A stretch of 64,000 nucleotides of DNA from Rhizobiaceae bacterium (GCA_019635755.1 JAHBYW010000001.1:186001-250000), one strand, 5' to 3'; numbered from the stretch's first letter, positions 45,781-56,847 are shown. The notes: a model not told the origin generated them from the letters alone. A program made the numbers and translations.

Positions 45781-46995
45781 GTGGGCCGCATCGTCCTCAT
45801 CGCCACCGCCATTGTTGCGCTGTTCGCCGCCGAGGCGTCCGCGCAATCGCGGCGCGTCGCGCTGGTGCTGGGCAACGCCGCCTATGAATCGACCGCGCCG
45901 CTCGCCAATCCGGTCAACGACGCGGCCGATCTCGCGGCAAAACTGCGCGCCGTCGGCTTCGAGGTGATCGAGGGCAAAAACCTCGGCAAGCGCGAACTGG
46001 AGCGCGCGGTCGGCGAATTCGCCGACGCGCTCACCGGCGCGTCCGTCGGCATGCTGTTCTATGCCGGCCACGGCATCCAGGTCGACGGCCGCAACTACAT
46101 CGTGCCGACCGACGCGAGGCTCGACGCGGCGGTGAAGCTGCAGCTCGAAGCCGTGCCGATCGACGAGATCCTCGACATCATGGAGCAGCAGGCGACCACC
46201 AGCCTCGTCTTCCTCGACGCCTGCCGCAACAATCCGTTCGCGCGCGGCAACGGGCTCGCCACCGACCGCTCGGCGAAAGCGCTGGGCGGGCTGGCGCAGT
46301 TCGATGCCAGCCGCGGCTCCTTCATCGCCTTCTCCACCTCGCCCGGCGCCGTCGCGCTCGACGGTTCGGGCCGCAATTCGCCCTTCGCCGCCGCGCTCCT
46401 CTCGCACATCGCCACGCCCGGGCAGTCGATCAACGATCTGATGATCGCGGTGCGCCGCGACGTGATCGCCGCCACCAGCGGCCAGCAGCGGCCGTGGGAG
46501 CAGGGCTCGCTCCTGGAGCGCTTCGCCTTCGTGCCGGACGGTTCCGCGCCGCCCGCCGCCGCGCCCGCGCCCGCCCCGGAAACGCAGGTCGCCGCGCTGG
46601 AGCGCTCAGTCGGCGACAGCACCTCCATCGAGGCGCTGGTGCGGGACGACTACCTCGCGCCCAACCCCGCCGCGCTCGCCGAAACGGTGCAGCGCCTCTA
46701 CGCCTCGCCCGCGACGATCTTCGGCACGCCGTACGAGACGCCCGCGATCGTCGCCATGAAGACGACTTTCTTCGCGCAGTTCGCGTCGTGGACGCTGGCG
46801 CTGGAGCCCGGCACGCTCACCGTCACCCCGCGCGGCGAGGGCCGCGCCGACATCGTCTTCGACATGCGCTACCAATATGTTGCGCGCGCCGCCGGCGTTC
46901 CGACCGCCGAAGGCCGGGCGCGCGTCTATCTCGGGCTCATGGCCGACGCCGGCCGCTGGCGCATCGCGTCCGAAGCCTCCGAAGTGCTGCCGTAG
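45781..46995 (+). CDS. caspase-like (C14) exported peptidase
   Basis: A 404-residue protein. The signal peptide (about 1-22, ending EASAQS) precedes a caspase-fold domain with catalytic His H97 (LFYAGHGIQVDG) and Cys C148 (VFLDACRNNPF). The second half (about 270-404) is a separate, unassigned domain after an Ala/Pro linker (PPAAAPAPAPE). Bacterial homologues of this metacaspase type are periplasmic and poorly understood. The start is GTG. Confidence 0.87.
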   Translation: MGRIVLIATAIVALFAAEASAQSRRVALVLGNAAYESTAPLANPVNDAADLAAKLRAVGFEVIEGKNLGKRELERAVGEFADALTGASVGMLFYAGHGIQVDGRNYIVPTDARLDAAVKLQLEAVPIDEILDIMEQQATTSLVFLDACRNNPFARGNGLATDRSAKALGGLAQFDASRGSFIAFSTSPGAVALDGSGRNSPFAAALLSHIATPGQSINDLMIAVRRDVIAATSGQQRPWEQGSLLERFAFVPDGSAPPAAAPAPAPETQVAALERSVGDSTSIEALVRDDYLAPNPAALAETVQRLYASPATIFGTPYETPAIVAMKTTFFAQFASWTLALEPGTLTVTPRGEGRADIVFDMRYQYVARAAGVPTAEGRARVYLGLMADAGRWRIASEASEVLP

Positions 46996-47030
46996 GAAAA
47001 GCCTCGGACTTCGTCGCCGCCACGCTCTTT

Positions 47031-47081
47031 CCTCCCCCGTTCACGGGGAGGTGCCGAGCGAAGGCGAGGCGGAGGGGGCGA
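47031..47081. repeat. GC-rich intergenic palindrome
   Basis: CCTCCCCCGTTCACGGGGAGG forms a hairpin and is followed by GCCGAGCGAAGGCGAGGC, the same motif as the array at 52.2-52.7 kb. Confidence 0.6.
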
Positions 47082-47191
47082 GCGACCGGCCTCGCCATCC
47101 GGCCAGCCGTTTCCCACACCTGTGCCCTTGCGGGATGCGCCGGCGCGTCCCACCTCTTCGCGGCCAGCCATTGGCAGATCCGGGGACCTCC

Positions 47192-47704
47192 ATGCCGATC
47201 ACGCTCTACGACATCTCCATCCCGCCCTTCCTGCGCGGCTTCGCCAACATGGGCGCGCATCTCGACAAGGCGCGCGCCTTCGCCGATGCCAACGGCATCG
47301 CCCATGCCGACCTGATCGGCGCGCGGCTGATCGCCGACATGCACCCGCTCTCCGCGCAGGTGCAGCGCGCCTCGGACACGGCGAAGTTCGTGCCCGGCCG
47401 CGTCGCCGGCATCCAGCCGCCCGCCATGCCCGACACCGAGACGACCTTCGACGAGTTGAAGGCGCGCATCTCCGCCACGGTCGACTTCCTCAAGTCGGTG
47501 CCGCGCGAGGCTTTTGACGGTAAGGAAGCCGCGCCCGTCACGCTGAAACTCGGCGGCCAGGCGGTCGACTTCACCGCGCAGACCTACATCCAGACGTTCG
47601 CGCTGCCGAACTTCTACTTCCACGCGACGACGCTCTACGCGATCCTGCGCCACAAGGGCGTGCCGATCGGCAAGGTCGACTTCATCGCCGGCGGCGGGCG
47701 CTGA
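47192..47704 (+). CDS. DUF1993 family protein
   Basis: A 170-residue helical protein with the family start MPITLYDISIPPFLRGFANM, the mid KFVPGRVAG, and FYFHATTLYAILRHKGVPIGKVDFI near the end. DUF1993 is distantly related to the DinB-like four-helix fold; function is unknown. The ATG at 47192 gives the family N-terminus. Confidence 0.88.
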   Translation: MPITLYDISIPPFLRGFANMGAHLDKARAFADANGIAHADLIGARLIADMHPLSAQVQRASDTAKFVPGRVAGIQPPAMPDTETTFDELKARISATVDFLKSVPREAFDGKEAAPVTLKLGGQAVDFTAQTYIQTFALPNFYFHATTLYAILRHKGVPIGKVDFIAGGGR

Positions 47705-48449
47705 TCCCCGTTGCGGGACCGGTAGCCACCTGCAGAACCGACGCCCCTGACCCCTCCCAGCAGGGGCAGGGGAAATAGGCGCGCGACTGCTTACCTCCCC
47801 CTTGCGGGGAGGTTGGCGGGCGCAGCCCGCCGGTGGGGGTGCGTCGCCGCTTTCCAGACAAGTTCCCACGTTGCCGGCGTGACGCCCCCTCACCCGCTCG
47901 CCCTTCGCAGGCTCGTGCTCGCGTCCTCTCCCCGGCGGGGAGAGGGTGGCCGAGCCCGGCGGCGGAGCCGCTGCTGGCGAGGCCGGGTGAGGGGGTATCG
48001 TCGCCGCATCTCCTGACCGTTCCGGCATGGATCCTCGGGGCAAGCCCGAGGATGACGACCGGACAGAGGCACGGCTCCAATCGCAGCACGCCCCGCTTTC
48101 CAAGCGAAGCGCGCGGCAGCCTACCTCCCCCTTGCGGGGAGGTTGGCGGGCGCAGCCCGCCGGTGGGGGTGCTCTTGTGGCCATGCGCGCCGCTGCCCGG
48201 CACGGAAGGCCCCTACCCCCACCCCTCCCCGCAAGGGGGAGGGGAACCGGCACCGTCCCGTCCTGCCCTCCATCGAGCAAAGAGCACCGCGCCCGGGGAA
48301 CTCTCCGGCCTCCCCGGCCGTATCTGCCGGAGCAATTCCAGCAAACGTGCGCAGCGATCTTGCGTCCGCAATTGCCGCACATCGACAACACGCCGGGCAT
48401 TGCGCGCTTCGAAGACCAGCGCGATGCCCCTCGGCAACCGGAGTGACCC
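47705..48449. repeat. cluster of GC-rich intergenic palindromes, no gene
   Basis: Two nearly identical 50-bp units (ACCTCCCCCTTGCGGGGAGG followed by TTGGCGGGCGCAGCCCGCCGG) lie at about 47793-47842 and 48123-48172. Between them are CTCTCCCCGGCGGGGAGAG (near 47930) and CCTCGGGGCAAGCCCGAGG (near 48033). A further CCCCTCCCCGCAAGGGGGAGGGG lies at about 48220. Open frames through this stretch are repeat-derived and lack family features. Confidence 0.75.
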
Positions 48450-49259
48450 GTGCCCGCCTGGCTCCTGATCCTCGTCCTCGCCGCGCTGCTGTCGCTCGTC
48501 ATGGCGGCGGCGGCCGAGATCGCGCTGCGCTCCGGCAAGTCTGGCTGGATCGACGCGATCTGGTCCTATTCGGTCGGCTGGTCGGGCGTCGCGGCCGCTC
48601 TGGTGCCGCTGGCCGGCGCCGAAAGCACCACGCCGCGCCAGTGGCTCGTCGCCGCGCTGGTCGCCGCCTGGTCGCTGAGGCTCGGCTCACACATCGTGGC
48701 GCGCACGCGCACCGGCGGCGACGATCCGCGCTATGCCGAGCTGAAGCGGCAGTGGGGCGACGCCAGGCGCCCGCGCCTCTTTCTCTTCCTGCAGATCCAG
48801 GCCGCCTGCGCGCTGGTGCTGGCGCTTTCCGTCATGGCCGCCGCGCGCAACCCCGCGCCCGGTGTTGGCTGGCAGGACCTTCTCGGCGTCGCGATCCTTG
48901 GCCTCGCGGTCATCGGCGAAGGCATCGCCGACCGGCAGCTGCGCGCCTTCGCCAAAGACCCGGCCAACAAGGGCAAGGTGTGTGACGTCGGCCTCTGGGC
49001 CTATTCGCGCCACCCGAACTACTTCTTCGAATGGCTCGGCTGGTTCGCCTATGTCGCCATCGCGCTCGACGTTTCCGGCGCATACCCGTGGGGCTTTGCC
49101 GCGCTCGCCGGGCCGCTGCTGATGTATTGGCTGCTGGTGCATGCCTCCGGCATCCCGCCGCTGGAGGCGCACATGCTGAAATCGCGCGGCGATGCCTTCC
49201 GCGCCTATCAGGCCCGCGTCAACGCCTTCTTCCCCGGCCCGCCGAAGCGCCCAGCATGA
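48450..49259 (+). CDS. DUF1295 family membrane enzyme (steroid 5-alpha reductase-like)
   Basis: A 269-residue polytopic protein of about seven helices. The signature KVCDVGLWAYSRHPNYFFEWLGW is the NADPH- and substrate-region motif shared by steroid 5-alpha-reductases and isoprenylcysteine methyltransferase-like proteins. Substrate unknown. GTG at 48450 with a GGAG site. It is translationally coupled (ATGA) to the next membrane protein. Confidence 0.85.
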   Translation: MPAWLLILVLAALLSLVMAAAAEIALRSGKSGWIDAIWSYSVGWSGVAAALVPLAGAESTTPRQWLVAALVAAWSLRLGSHIVARTRTGGDDPRYAELKRQWGDARRPRLFLFLQIQAACALVLALSVMAAARNPAPGVGWQDLLGVAILGLAVIGEGIADRQLRAFAKDPANKGKVCDVGLWAYSRHPNYFFEWLGWFAYVAIALDVSGAYPWGFAALAGPLLMYWLLVHASGIPPLEAHMLKSRGDAFRAYQARVNAFFPGPPKRPA

Positions 49260-49855
49260 CCGCGCCCAACCCCGACGCCCCCAGGCCCGGCACCCCAGGC
49301 CCGACGTCGCCCCCAAAATCCCTCGTCGGCCGCTATATCCACCATCCCGACCCTCTGGTGGCCGGCGCCAACTGGATCGCGCTGCTGGTCGCGTCCAGCC
49401 AGCCCTTCTACCCGCTCTATGTCTGGTGGTCGGTCAGCGACACGGTCTGGCCGGTGTTCTTCACCTGGCTGTCGACGCCGTTCTTCCTCGCCGTGCCGTG
49501 GGTCGCGCGCCGCAACAGCCGCGCCGGCCGCGCGCTGCTCACGCTCGCCGGCATCGGCAACACGCTGATGTCGGCAAAACTCTTCGGCGTGGCGTCGGGC
49601 GTCGAACTCTTCCTGCTGCCGACGCTCACTACCGCCTTCATCTTCTGGCGCACGCGGCTGTTCGGCCTCGCGGTCAGCGCAGCCCTTGCGGCGGCCTTCC
49701 TGTTCGCGCGCGACTGGTACGGGTTCTCACCGATCCACGCCTGGACGGCGGAAGAACTCGCCGCCTTCGTCACCCTCAACGCGATGAGCGCCGGCGGACT
49801 GACGGTTGTGCTGGGGATGGTGGCGGTGAACCACGGAATGAGCCGAGTTGGGTAA
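49256..49855 (+). CDS. hypothetical polytopic membrane protein
   Basis: A 199-residue protein with a Pro-rich N-terminal tail and about five hydrophobic helices (for example PVFFTWLSTPFFLAVPWVA and LFGLAVSAALAAAFLFAR). Not assigned to a named family. The ATG overlaps the upstream stop, so it is probably in one operon with the DUF1295 gene. Confidence 0.7.
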   Translation: MTAPNPDAPRPGTPGPTSPPKSLVGRYIHHPDPLVAGANWIALLVASSQPFYPLYVWWSVSDTVWPVFFTWLSTPFFLAVPWVARRNSRAGRALLTLAGIGNTLMSAKLFGVASGVELFLLPTLTTAFIFWRTRLFGLAVSAALAAAFLFARDWYGFSPIHAWTAEELAAFVTLNAMSAGGLTVVLGMVAVNHGMSRVG

Positions 49856-50020
49856 TTTGCAATCTCTCGCCCCTCACCCAGTTTGCCGAGGCATTTCCAC
49901 GCGCTCGCATATCGCTCAGCGGCCCGTCCACGTTCGGAATTACACCTCCTGGTTTAGCCGCTAGCAAATTGATACGCGAGAATGCGCGTGATATCGATTT
50001 GGACCAACGGGAACACGGCG

Positions 50021-51040
50021 ATGCCAAAGTTCAAGTATATAAAGATAAGCCAGTCGTCGAACACATTCATGCTGACTGCAATTCCGGCAAGACTTTTGAC
50101 AAAGATCGCGTATGCATCAATCAGGCGGCAAGATGATGAGCAGGGAGCAGTCCAGCGTGTGTTGAATACATCTAGAATCTCAGGAATCAAAGAATTTGCG
50201 CTTCAACGCGGCGACTTTCCTGCCAGTATTGTCCTGAACTGGGTTGGAAAAGACCTCGTCATGGACAGAGACAATTTGACCATTCCGGACGTTGAGCGGT
50301 CTGCCCAAATAATCGATGGTCAGCACCGGGTAGCGGGCTTGAGAGCAGCGATCGCTGAGAAGCCGGCTTTGGGAAGCACGCCGATCCCGGTGGCAATATA
50401 TAGTAAGCTGGACACGCCACAGAGCGCGCGCATTTTTCTTTCGATTAATACGGAGCAGCGGCCCGTCCCGAAGAGCCTCGTCTTTGATCTCTACGGCGTT
50501 ACAGGCGCCGATCTGATGGATCCCTCGGCCATCCGCGCTGGAGATATTGTGACGTTCCTGAATGAGGATTCTCAGCCTTATGATGGGCTCATAAAGTTCC
50601 CGAATACCGCCCGCCAGCGAGGCGGCATCGCCCTTTCCACGGCGGTTACCGCGGTGAAACCGCTAGTCGAGCCCAAGGGTATTCTAGATCAGATCGGCGC
50701 CAGTGAACTTGAGACACAAAAGGCAATTTTTAATAACTATTTTTCCGTCCTCGAGAAGAAATACGAGGGACTTTGGCAAGAACGCTCTAACGCTTTTATC
50801 TACGCGTCAGGATTCATCGGCGCTATAGAGTTTCTTCGAACCAAATTGATTGACTATTGTGCTATGAAGAAGTCATTCGAAAGGAGGACTATATCCGATG
50901 TTATCAAAATGGATGCGTCCAACAGAATATTACAAGAAGAAGTAAAGGGCCTGGGTGGCACGGATGCCGCGAATCACGTTCGGGATCGGCTTATACAAGC
51001 TTTCCGGCCAACCGAGTCGACCCAGCAGTTGAAAGTGTAG
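50021..51040 (+). CDS. DGQHR-domain protein (DndB-like)
   Basis: A 339-residue protein carrying the namesake motif D99-G-Q-H-R103 (QIIDGQHRVAGL), followed by FLSINTEQRPVPKSLVFDLY, as in DndB, the regulatory protein of DNA phosphorothioation, and in other DGQHR proteins. The full dnd gene set (dndACDE) is absent from the window. It is visibly A/T-richer than flanking genes. The start is uncertain: ATG 50021 gives MPKFKYIKISQSS; ATG 49982 is possible. It is followed after 4 bp by a partner gene. Confidence 0.82.
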   Translation: MPKFKYIKISQSSNTFMLTAIPARLLTKIAYASIRRQDDEQGAVQRVLNTSRISGIKEFALQRGDFPASIVLNWVGKDLVMDRDNLTIPDVERSAQIIDGQHRVAGLRAAIAEKPALGSTPIPVAIYSKLDTPQSARIFLSINTEQRPVPKSLVFDLYGVTGADLMDPSAIRAGDIVTFLNEDSQPYDGLIKFPNTARQRGGIALSTAVTAVKPLVEPKGILDQIGASELETQKAIFNNYFSVLEKKYEGLWQERSNAFIYASGFIGAIEFLRTKLIDYCAMKKSFERRTISDVIKMDASNRILQEEVKGLGGTDAANHVRDRLIQAFRPTESTQQLKV

Positions 51041-51044
51041 ACCC

Positions 51045-51767
51045 GTGCCCACTGCAGCCGCGCTGGCGGCGAGCCTCATGTCCGCCCGACCAACAGGCGC
51101 TTTGAATTCGCAGCTTCCGCTGGGCATCAAAGGACATCCTGCCATCGCAAATGCGATAAGGTCAGACGCTGAAGATGCGGCCTATGCCGCAGCCCTAAGC
51201 TTTTCTGAAGCCGTCCGCGGTCTGCGCGCCTCGAACACGAGTTGGGCTACGGTTAAACTCTACTACGCCGCCTACTATTCGCTGAAGGCAGCAATGCTCA
51301 TGGATGACGTTGTTAGCTTCTTCAGCGGTAGCTACTATTTGGTGGATATTCAGAGCGACAAGATTAGCAAGGGAGGCAGATCCAGCCATATTATCGAGTG
51401 GCGATCACTTCATCAAATCCGCCGACTGTCATCTTGGTATTACTCCTCAGATTCCGAAGAAGCGTACGATAAACTTAGGTCATTTAGAGAAACAGCAAAC
51501 TATAAATCAGGGTTCATGGATCCTAAACACCATCAATACCTAGATTTTTTGCTGTCGGCGAATATCGATAGGACATTCAGAGAATATCGAGACGATAGTT
51601 TATTCGTCTATACATACCTTGATAGTCATTTGATCCTTTCTTATCCGACAAAACTTCTCTTCAGTGTCTCGCAAGAGCTAACAAATAGAGGTTGGAACAT
51701 CAGCGCTGAGCGCTCAAAACACCTCCAACAGATATGGCCGTTCAAGGATAAGACGCCGATCAAATAG
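51045..51767 (+). CDS. unknown protein coupled to the DGQHR gene (possible HEPN-like)
   Basis: A 240-residue protein with no family recognised for certain. The segment SWATVKLYYAAYYSLKAAML (about 66-85) resembles the opening helix of HEPN-like nuclease or antitoxin-partner domains, and FRETANYKSGFMDPKHHQYLDF is a later charged/His stretch. A canonical RxxxxxH motif could not be fixed. It starts with GTG 4 bp after the DGQHR stop and shares its A/T-rich composition. Probably one operon; function unknown. Confidence 0.7.
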   Translation: MPTAAALAASLMSARPTGALNSQLPLGIKGHPAIANAIRSDAEDAAYAAALSFSEAVRGLRASNTSWATVKLYYAAYYSLKAAMLMDDVVSFFSGSYYLVDIQSDKISKGGRSSHIIEWRSLHQIRRLSSWYYSSDSEEAYDKLRSFRETANYKSGFMDPKHHQYLDFLLSANIDRTFREYRDDSLFVYTYLDSHLILSYPTKLLFSVSQELTNRGWNISAERSKHLQQIWPFKDKTPIK

Positions 51768-52169
51768 CGCCTCCCTGTCACCATCTGTCAGCACCCTTAT
51801 CCACCCCCTCCCCGACCCACACTATCCTCCGCCGCAGTTGCTCCCGCGGGAACACCGGTCATGACGGTGATTGCGTGGGGAGCAACCGGCACTCCGCCGT
51901 CCCGCTAGCGTGGCGGGGCGGCCGGGCGGTCTGCTTCCAAACTCCCTGCGGCGGTTCCAAGGGGCACTACGACCCCAGGTGCCGGACAATGGGTCGGCAC
52001 GGTGCGGGCGAGGCGCAAATGCCTCTTTCGCATGACAAAGGAGCGGGCGGATCGAAGCTTGCCGGACGGGCGGCCGAAGGGTCGCATGAACTATTCAAAG
52101 ATGAGCGAGCCTGACGCCGCCCGTCTTCCCTTTTCAATGGCCAGACGCGAAAGCGGGCGTGGCGACGAT
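51768..52169. other. intergenic, no gene recognised
   Basis: A stretch of about 400 bp after the DGQHR pair. Short frames lack ribosome-binding sites or family features. GC content rises back to the background level through this stretch. Confidence 0.4.
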
Positions 52170-52727
52170 GAAGCGCGCCCTTCCCTTCTCCCCTTGTGGG
52201 AGAAGGTGGCTGAGCCGGAGCGAAGCGAAGGCGAGGTCGGATGAGGGGTGCTGGACGGAGTGCGCCGTGGCAAGGTTTCTTACCCCTCACCCGGATTGCC
52301 GACCTCGGCGCGAACGCGCCTTCGGGGCAATCCGACCTCTCCCACAAGGGGCGAGGTTTCGTGCTGCCGCGCGCCCTTCCCTTCTCCCCTTGTGGGAGAA
52401 GGTGGCCGAGCGAAGGCGAGGTCGGATGAGGGGTGCTGGACGATATGCGCCGTCGCAAGCTTTCGCACCCCTCACCCGGATTGCCGACCTCGGCGCCAAC
52501 GCGCCTTCGGGGCAATCCGACCTCTCCCACAAGGGGCGAGGTTACTTGCTGCCGCGCGCCCTTCCCTTCTCCCCTTGTGGGAGAAGGTGGCCGAGCGAAG
52601 GCGAGGTCGGATGAGGGGTGCTGGACGGAGTGCGACACTCACCCCTCACCCGGATTGCCAGCCTCGGCGCGAACGCGCCTTCGGGGCAATCCGACCTCTC
52701 CCACAAGGGGCGAGGTTACTTGCCGCC
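52170..52727. repeat. array of three long GC-rich inverted-repeat units
   Basis: Starts of the block GCGCGCCC-TTCCC at 52173, 52369 and 52554 give spacings of about 196 and 185 bp. Each unit contains CTTCTCCCCTTGTGGGAGAAGG, then GGCGAGGTCGGATGAGGGG, then its inverse CCCCTCACCCGGATTGCCGACCT and CCTCTCCCACAAGGGGCGAGG. The units can fold into long hairpins. Open frames across it repeat the same peptide and are not genes. Confidence 0.85.
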
Positions 52728-53022
52728 GCGCGCCAATCCCCCTCCCCCGTGCGGGGAGGGGTAGGGGTGGGGGTACTGAACATCCGACCGGAACCACCCC
52801 CACCCGGCGCTGCGCGCCGACCTCCCCGCAAGGGGGAGGTGAAGGCCGCGCCCGCGCCGTCATTCCGGGGCCGCGCAGCGGAACCCGGAATGACGCTGGC
52901 AACTGGATGCAGGGCGAGGTGGCTAACCTCCTGCCCGTTTGTCGGGAGATCGCCCGCCCGCGCCTTTCCCCCGCCGGCCAATCGCGCTAGAAAGGCTGAT
53001 ATCAATATAACGGAGGTTTCCC
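52728..53022. repeat. further GC-rich palindromes before the VOC gene
   Basis: CCCCCTCCCCCGTGCGGGGAGGGG (about 52738-52762), an inverted pair GGGTGGGGGT...ACCACCCCCACC, and CATTCCGGGGCCGCGCAGCGGAACCCGGAATG (about 52861-52892) are successive palindromes. The last 30 bp hold the ribosome-binding site of the VOC gene. Confidence 0.65.
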
Positions 53023-53781
53023 ATGCCGCAGTCCTTCTTCTGGCACGAGCTGATGACCAGCGATCCGAAAGGGGCGGAGGCGTTTTATGCAAAGGTCGTC
53101 GGATGGCGGCCGGAAGCCTTCCCCGGCGCGGGCATGCCCTACACCGTCGTCCATGCGGGCGACCGCGGCGTCGGCGGCATCATGGGCATCCCGCCGGGCG
53201 CCGACGGCATGCCGTCGATGTGGGTGGGCTACATCTACGTCAAGGACGTGGATGCCGCGGCGGGCGCGCTTTCCAAGGCCGGCGGCGCGGTGAAGCAGCC
53301 GCCGCAGGACATCCCCGGCGTCGGCCGCTTCGCGGTCGTCACCGACCCGCAGGGCGCCACGTTCATGCTGATGGCGCCGATGGGTCCGGACCAGCCGCCT
53401 CTCGACGGCATGACGCCCGGCCATGTCGGCTGGAACGAGCTGATGACCACCGACTGGAAAGCCGCCTTCGCCTTCTATTCCGGCCAGTTCGGCTGGACGA
53501 AGGACCAGGAGGTCGACATGGGGCCGGAATACGGCACCTACCTCACCATGAAGACCGGCGGCCCGGCGGGCGCGGGCATGATGAACAAGATGCCCGGCAT
53601 GCCGGTCGCGGCCTGGGGGTTCTACTTCGCCGTCGAGGGCATCGACGCGGCGGCGGCGCGCGTGAAGTCCGCCGGCGGCACGGTCGTCATGGGGCCGATG
53701 CAGGTGCCGGGCGGGCAGTGGACGCTGAACGCGCAGGACCCGCAGGGCGCGCATTTCGGGCTGGTCAGCAACACGAAATGA
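53023..53781 (+). CDS. VOC family protein (two glyoxalase-like modules)
   Basis: A 252-residue tandem of two vicinal-oxygen-chelate modules, each starting with a WHELMTSD/WNELMTTD motif (residues 8 and 138) and ending in a VTDPQGATF/AQDPQGAHF motif. A His and later acidic residue in each module could ligate metal. Substrate unknown. ACGGAGG lies before the ATG. It sits just before mccA and may belong to the leucine cluster. Confidence 0.88.
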   Translation: MPQSFFWHELMTSDPKGAEAFYAKVVGWRPEAFPGAGMPYTVVHAGDRGVGGIMGIPPGADGMPSMWVGYIYVKDVDAAAGALSKAGGAVKQPPQDIPGVGRFAVVTDPQGATFMLMAPMGPDQPPLDGMTPGHVGWNELMTTDWKAAFAFYSGQFGWTKDQEVDMGPEYGTYLTMKTGGPAGAGMMNKMPGMPVAAWGFYFAVEGIDAAAARVKSAGGTVVMGPMQVPGGQWTLNAQDPQGAHFGLVSNTK

Positions 53782-53800
53782 CGGCATATCGGAGTTCCTT

Positions 53801-53932
53801 CGCGCCCCCCTCTGGGCTGCCGCCCATCTCCCCCACATGGGGGAGATCGGCGGTCCGGCGGTCGGCGAAATCCAAGCGGCAGGCCAATCTCCCCACCTGT
53901 GGGGGAGATGTCCGGTAGGACAGAGGGGGGCA
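53801..53932. repeat. GC-rich intergenic palindromic element (same family as 8.6-8.8 kb)
   Basis: CCCCCCTCTGGGCTGCCGCCC begins it and GGGACAGAGGGGGG-type sequence ends it. Two hairpins (CATCTCCCCCACATGGGGGAGAT and ATCTCCCCACCTGTGGGGGAGAT) lie inside. The arms match those between acpS and pyrE. Confidence 0.75.
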
Positions 53933-53970
53933 ACGTAGGGCGCCTTCCTCCCGACATGAGAAAGGCGCTT

Positions 53971-55953
<1,983 letters not shown>

Positions 55954-55961
55954 CGGCGCCG

Positions 55962-56588
55962 ATGGCCATCGGACAGCCGGCGCCCGTCGCGGGCGATCGC
56001 CACCGCTTCTACGAGGACGTGCTGGCGCTCTTCAACGGCACGCTGATGATGACGCTCGGCCTCGTGCTCTACACCAGCGCGTCGCTGGTCACCGGCAGCG
56101 CCGCCGGCATCGCGCTGCTCGTGCAGTACGCGACCGGGGTGCCGTTCGGCATCGCCTTCGTGGCGATCAACGTGCCGTTCTTCTACCTTGCCGTCGTGCG
56201 CATGGGCTGGGCCTTCACCATCCGCACCTTCGTCGCCATCGTGCTCTTGTCGCTCGCCACGCGCTATGCGCCGCTGGTGATCCATCTGGACGCCGTGAAC
56301 CCGGTCTTCGCGGCGGTCGCGGGTGGCGCGCTGATGGGCGTCGGCCTGCTGATCCTGTTCCGGCACCGCGCAGGGCTGGGCGGCTTCGGCATCCTCGGGC
56401 TCTATTTGCAGGAGACGCGCGGCATCCGCGCCGGCTGGTTCCAGCTCGCCGTCGACCTCGCCATCCTCGTGGCGGCGCTGTTCGTCATCGAGTGGGAGCG
56501 TGCGCTGCTGTCGGTGCTGGGCGCGCTGGTGCTGAACGTCACGCTGGCGATCAACCACAAGCCCGGCCGCTACGTCGGGATCAGCTGA
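55962..56588 (+). CDS. YitT family membrane protein
   Basis: A 208-residue integral membrane protein of the YitT/DUF161 family: six hydrophobic segments, with TLGLVLYTSASLVTGSAAGIALL near the start, GALMGVGLLILFRHRAGLGGFG, and the ending VLNVTLAINHKPGRY. Transport or regulatory role unknown. It starts 8 bp after mccA and so belongs to its transcript. Confidence 0.87.
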   Translation: MAIGQPAPVAGDRHRFYEDVLALFNGTLMMTLGLVLYTSASLVTGSAAGIALLVQYATGVPFGIAFVAINVPFFYLAVVRMGWAFTIRTFVAIVLLSLATRYAPLVIHLDAVNPVFAAVAGGALMGVGLLILFRHRAGLGGFGILGLYLQETRGIRAGWFQLAVDLAILVAALFVIEWERALLSVLGALVLNVTLAINHKPGRYVGIS

Positions 56589-56616
56589 GGCGGTGTCGGC
56601 CGGCCAAAACGAAAGA

Positions 56617-56655
56617 GGCCGCGCCGGCGTTGTCCCCGCCGGTCGCGGCCGTTTC
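56617..56655 (+). terminator. terminator of the mccA-yitT unit
   Basis: The stem GGCCGCG-CCGGCG / CGCCGG-TCGCGGCC around loop TTGTCCC is followed by GTTTCTG, 28 bp after the YitT stop. One bulge is present in the stem. Confidence 0.6.
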
Positions 56656-56847
56656 TGAACAGGCTCCGTCCCCGATCCGACCGCGATCGTCTCGCGGTCC
56701 GGCGTCCCCACGCCCGTGTCCGTTGCCTCTTCGCCCGCGGCCCGCGGCGTTCCGCTCTGTCGGGCCGGGTTTCCCCTCTCCGGCATCCGCCGGAATTCAG
56801 CCATGGCCCCGGACGCTGGAGGACGCCCGGGCAGCCATGTCCGAAAC

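Noticed and set aside
49982-51040. A complete Dnd phosphorothioation locus
   Set aside because: Only a DGQHR protein is present; no dndA, dndC, dndD, dndE or restriction genes were seen in the window.
52170-52727. CRISPR array
   Set aside because: Units are about 190 bp, mutually inverted and GC-palindromic, with no short direct repeats separated by unique spacers and no cas genes.
52248-53918. 556-residue frame across the repeat array into the VOC gene
   Set aside because: The first half is translated repeat and the second half is antiphase to the VOC protein.
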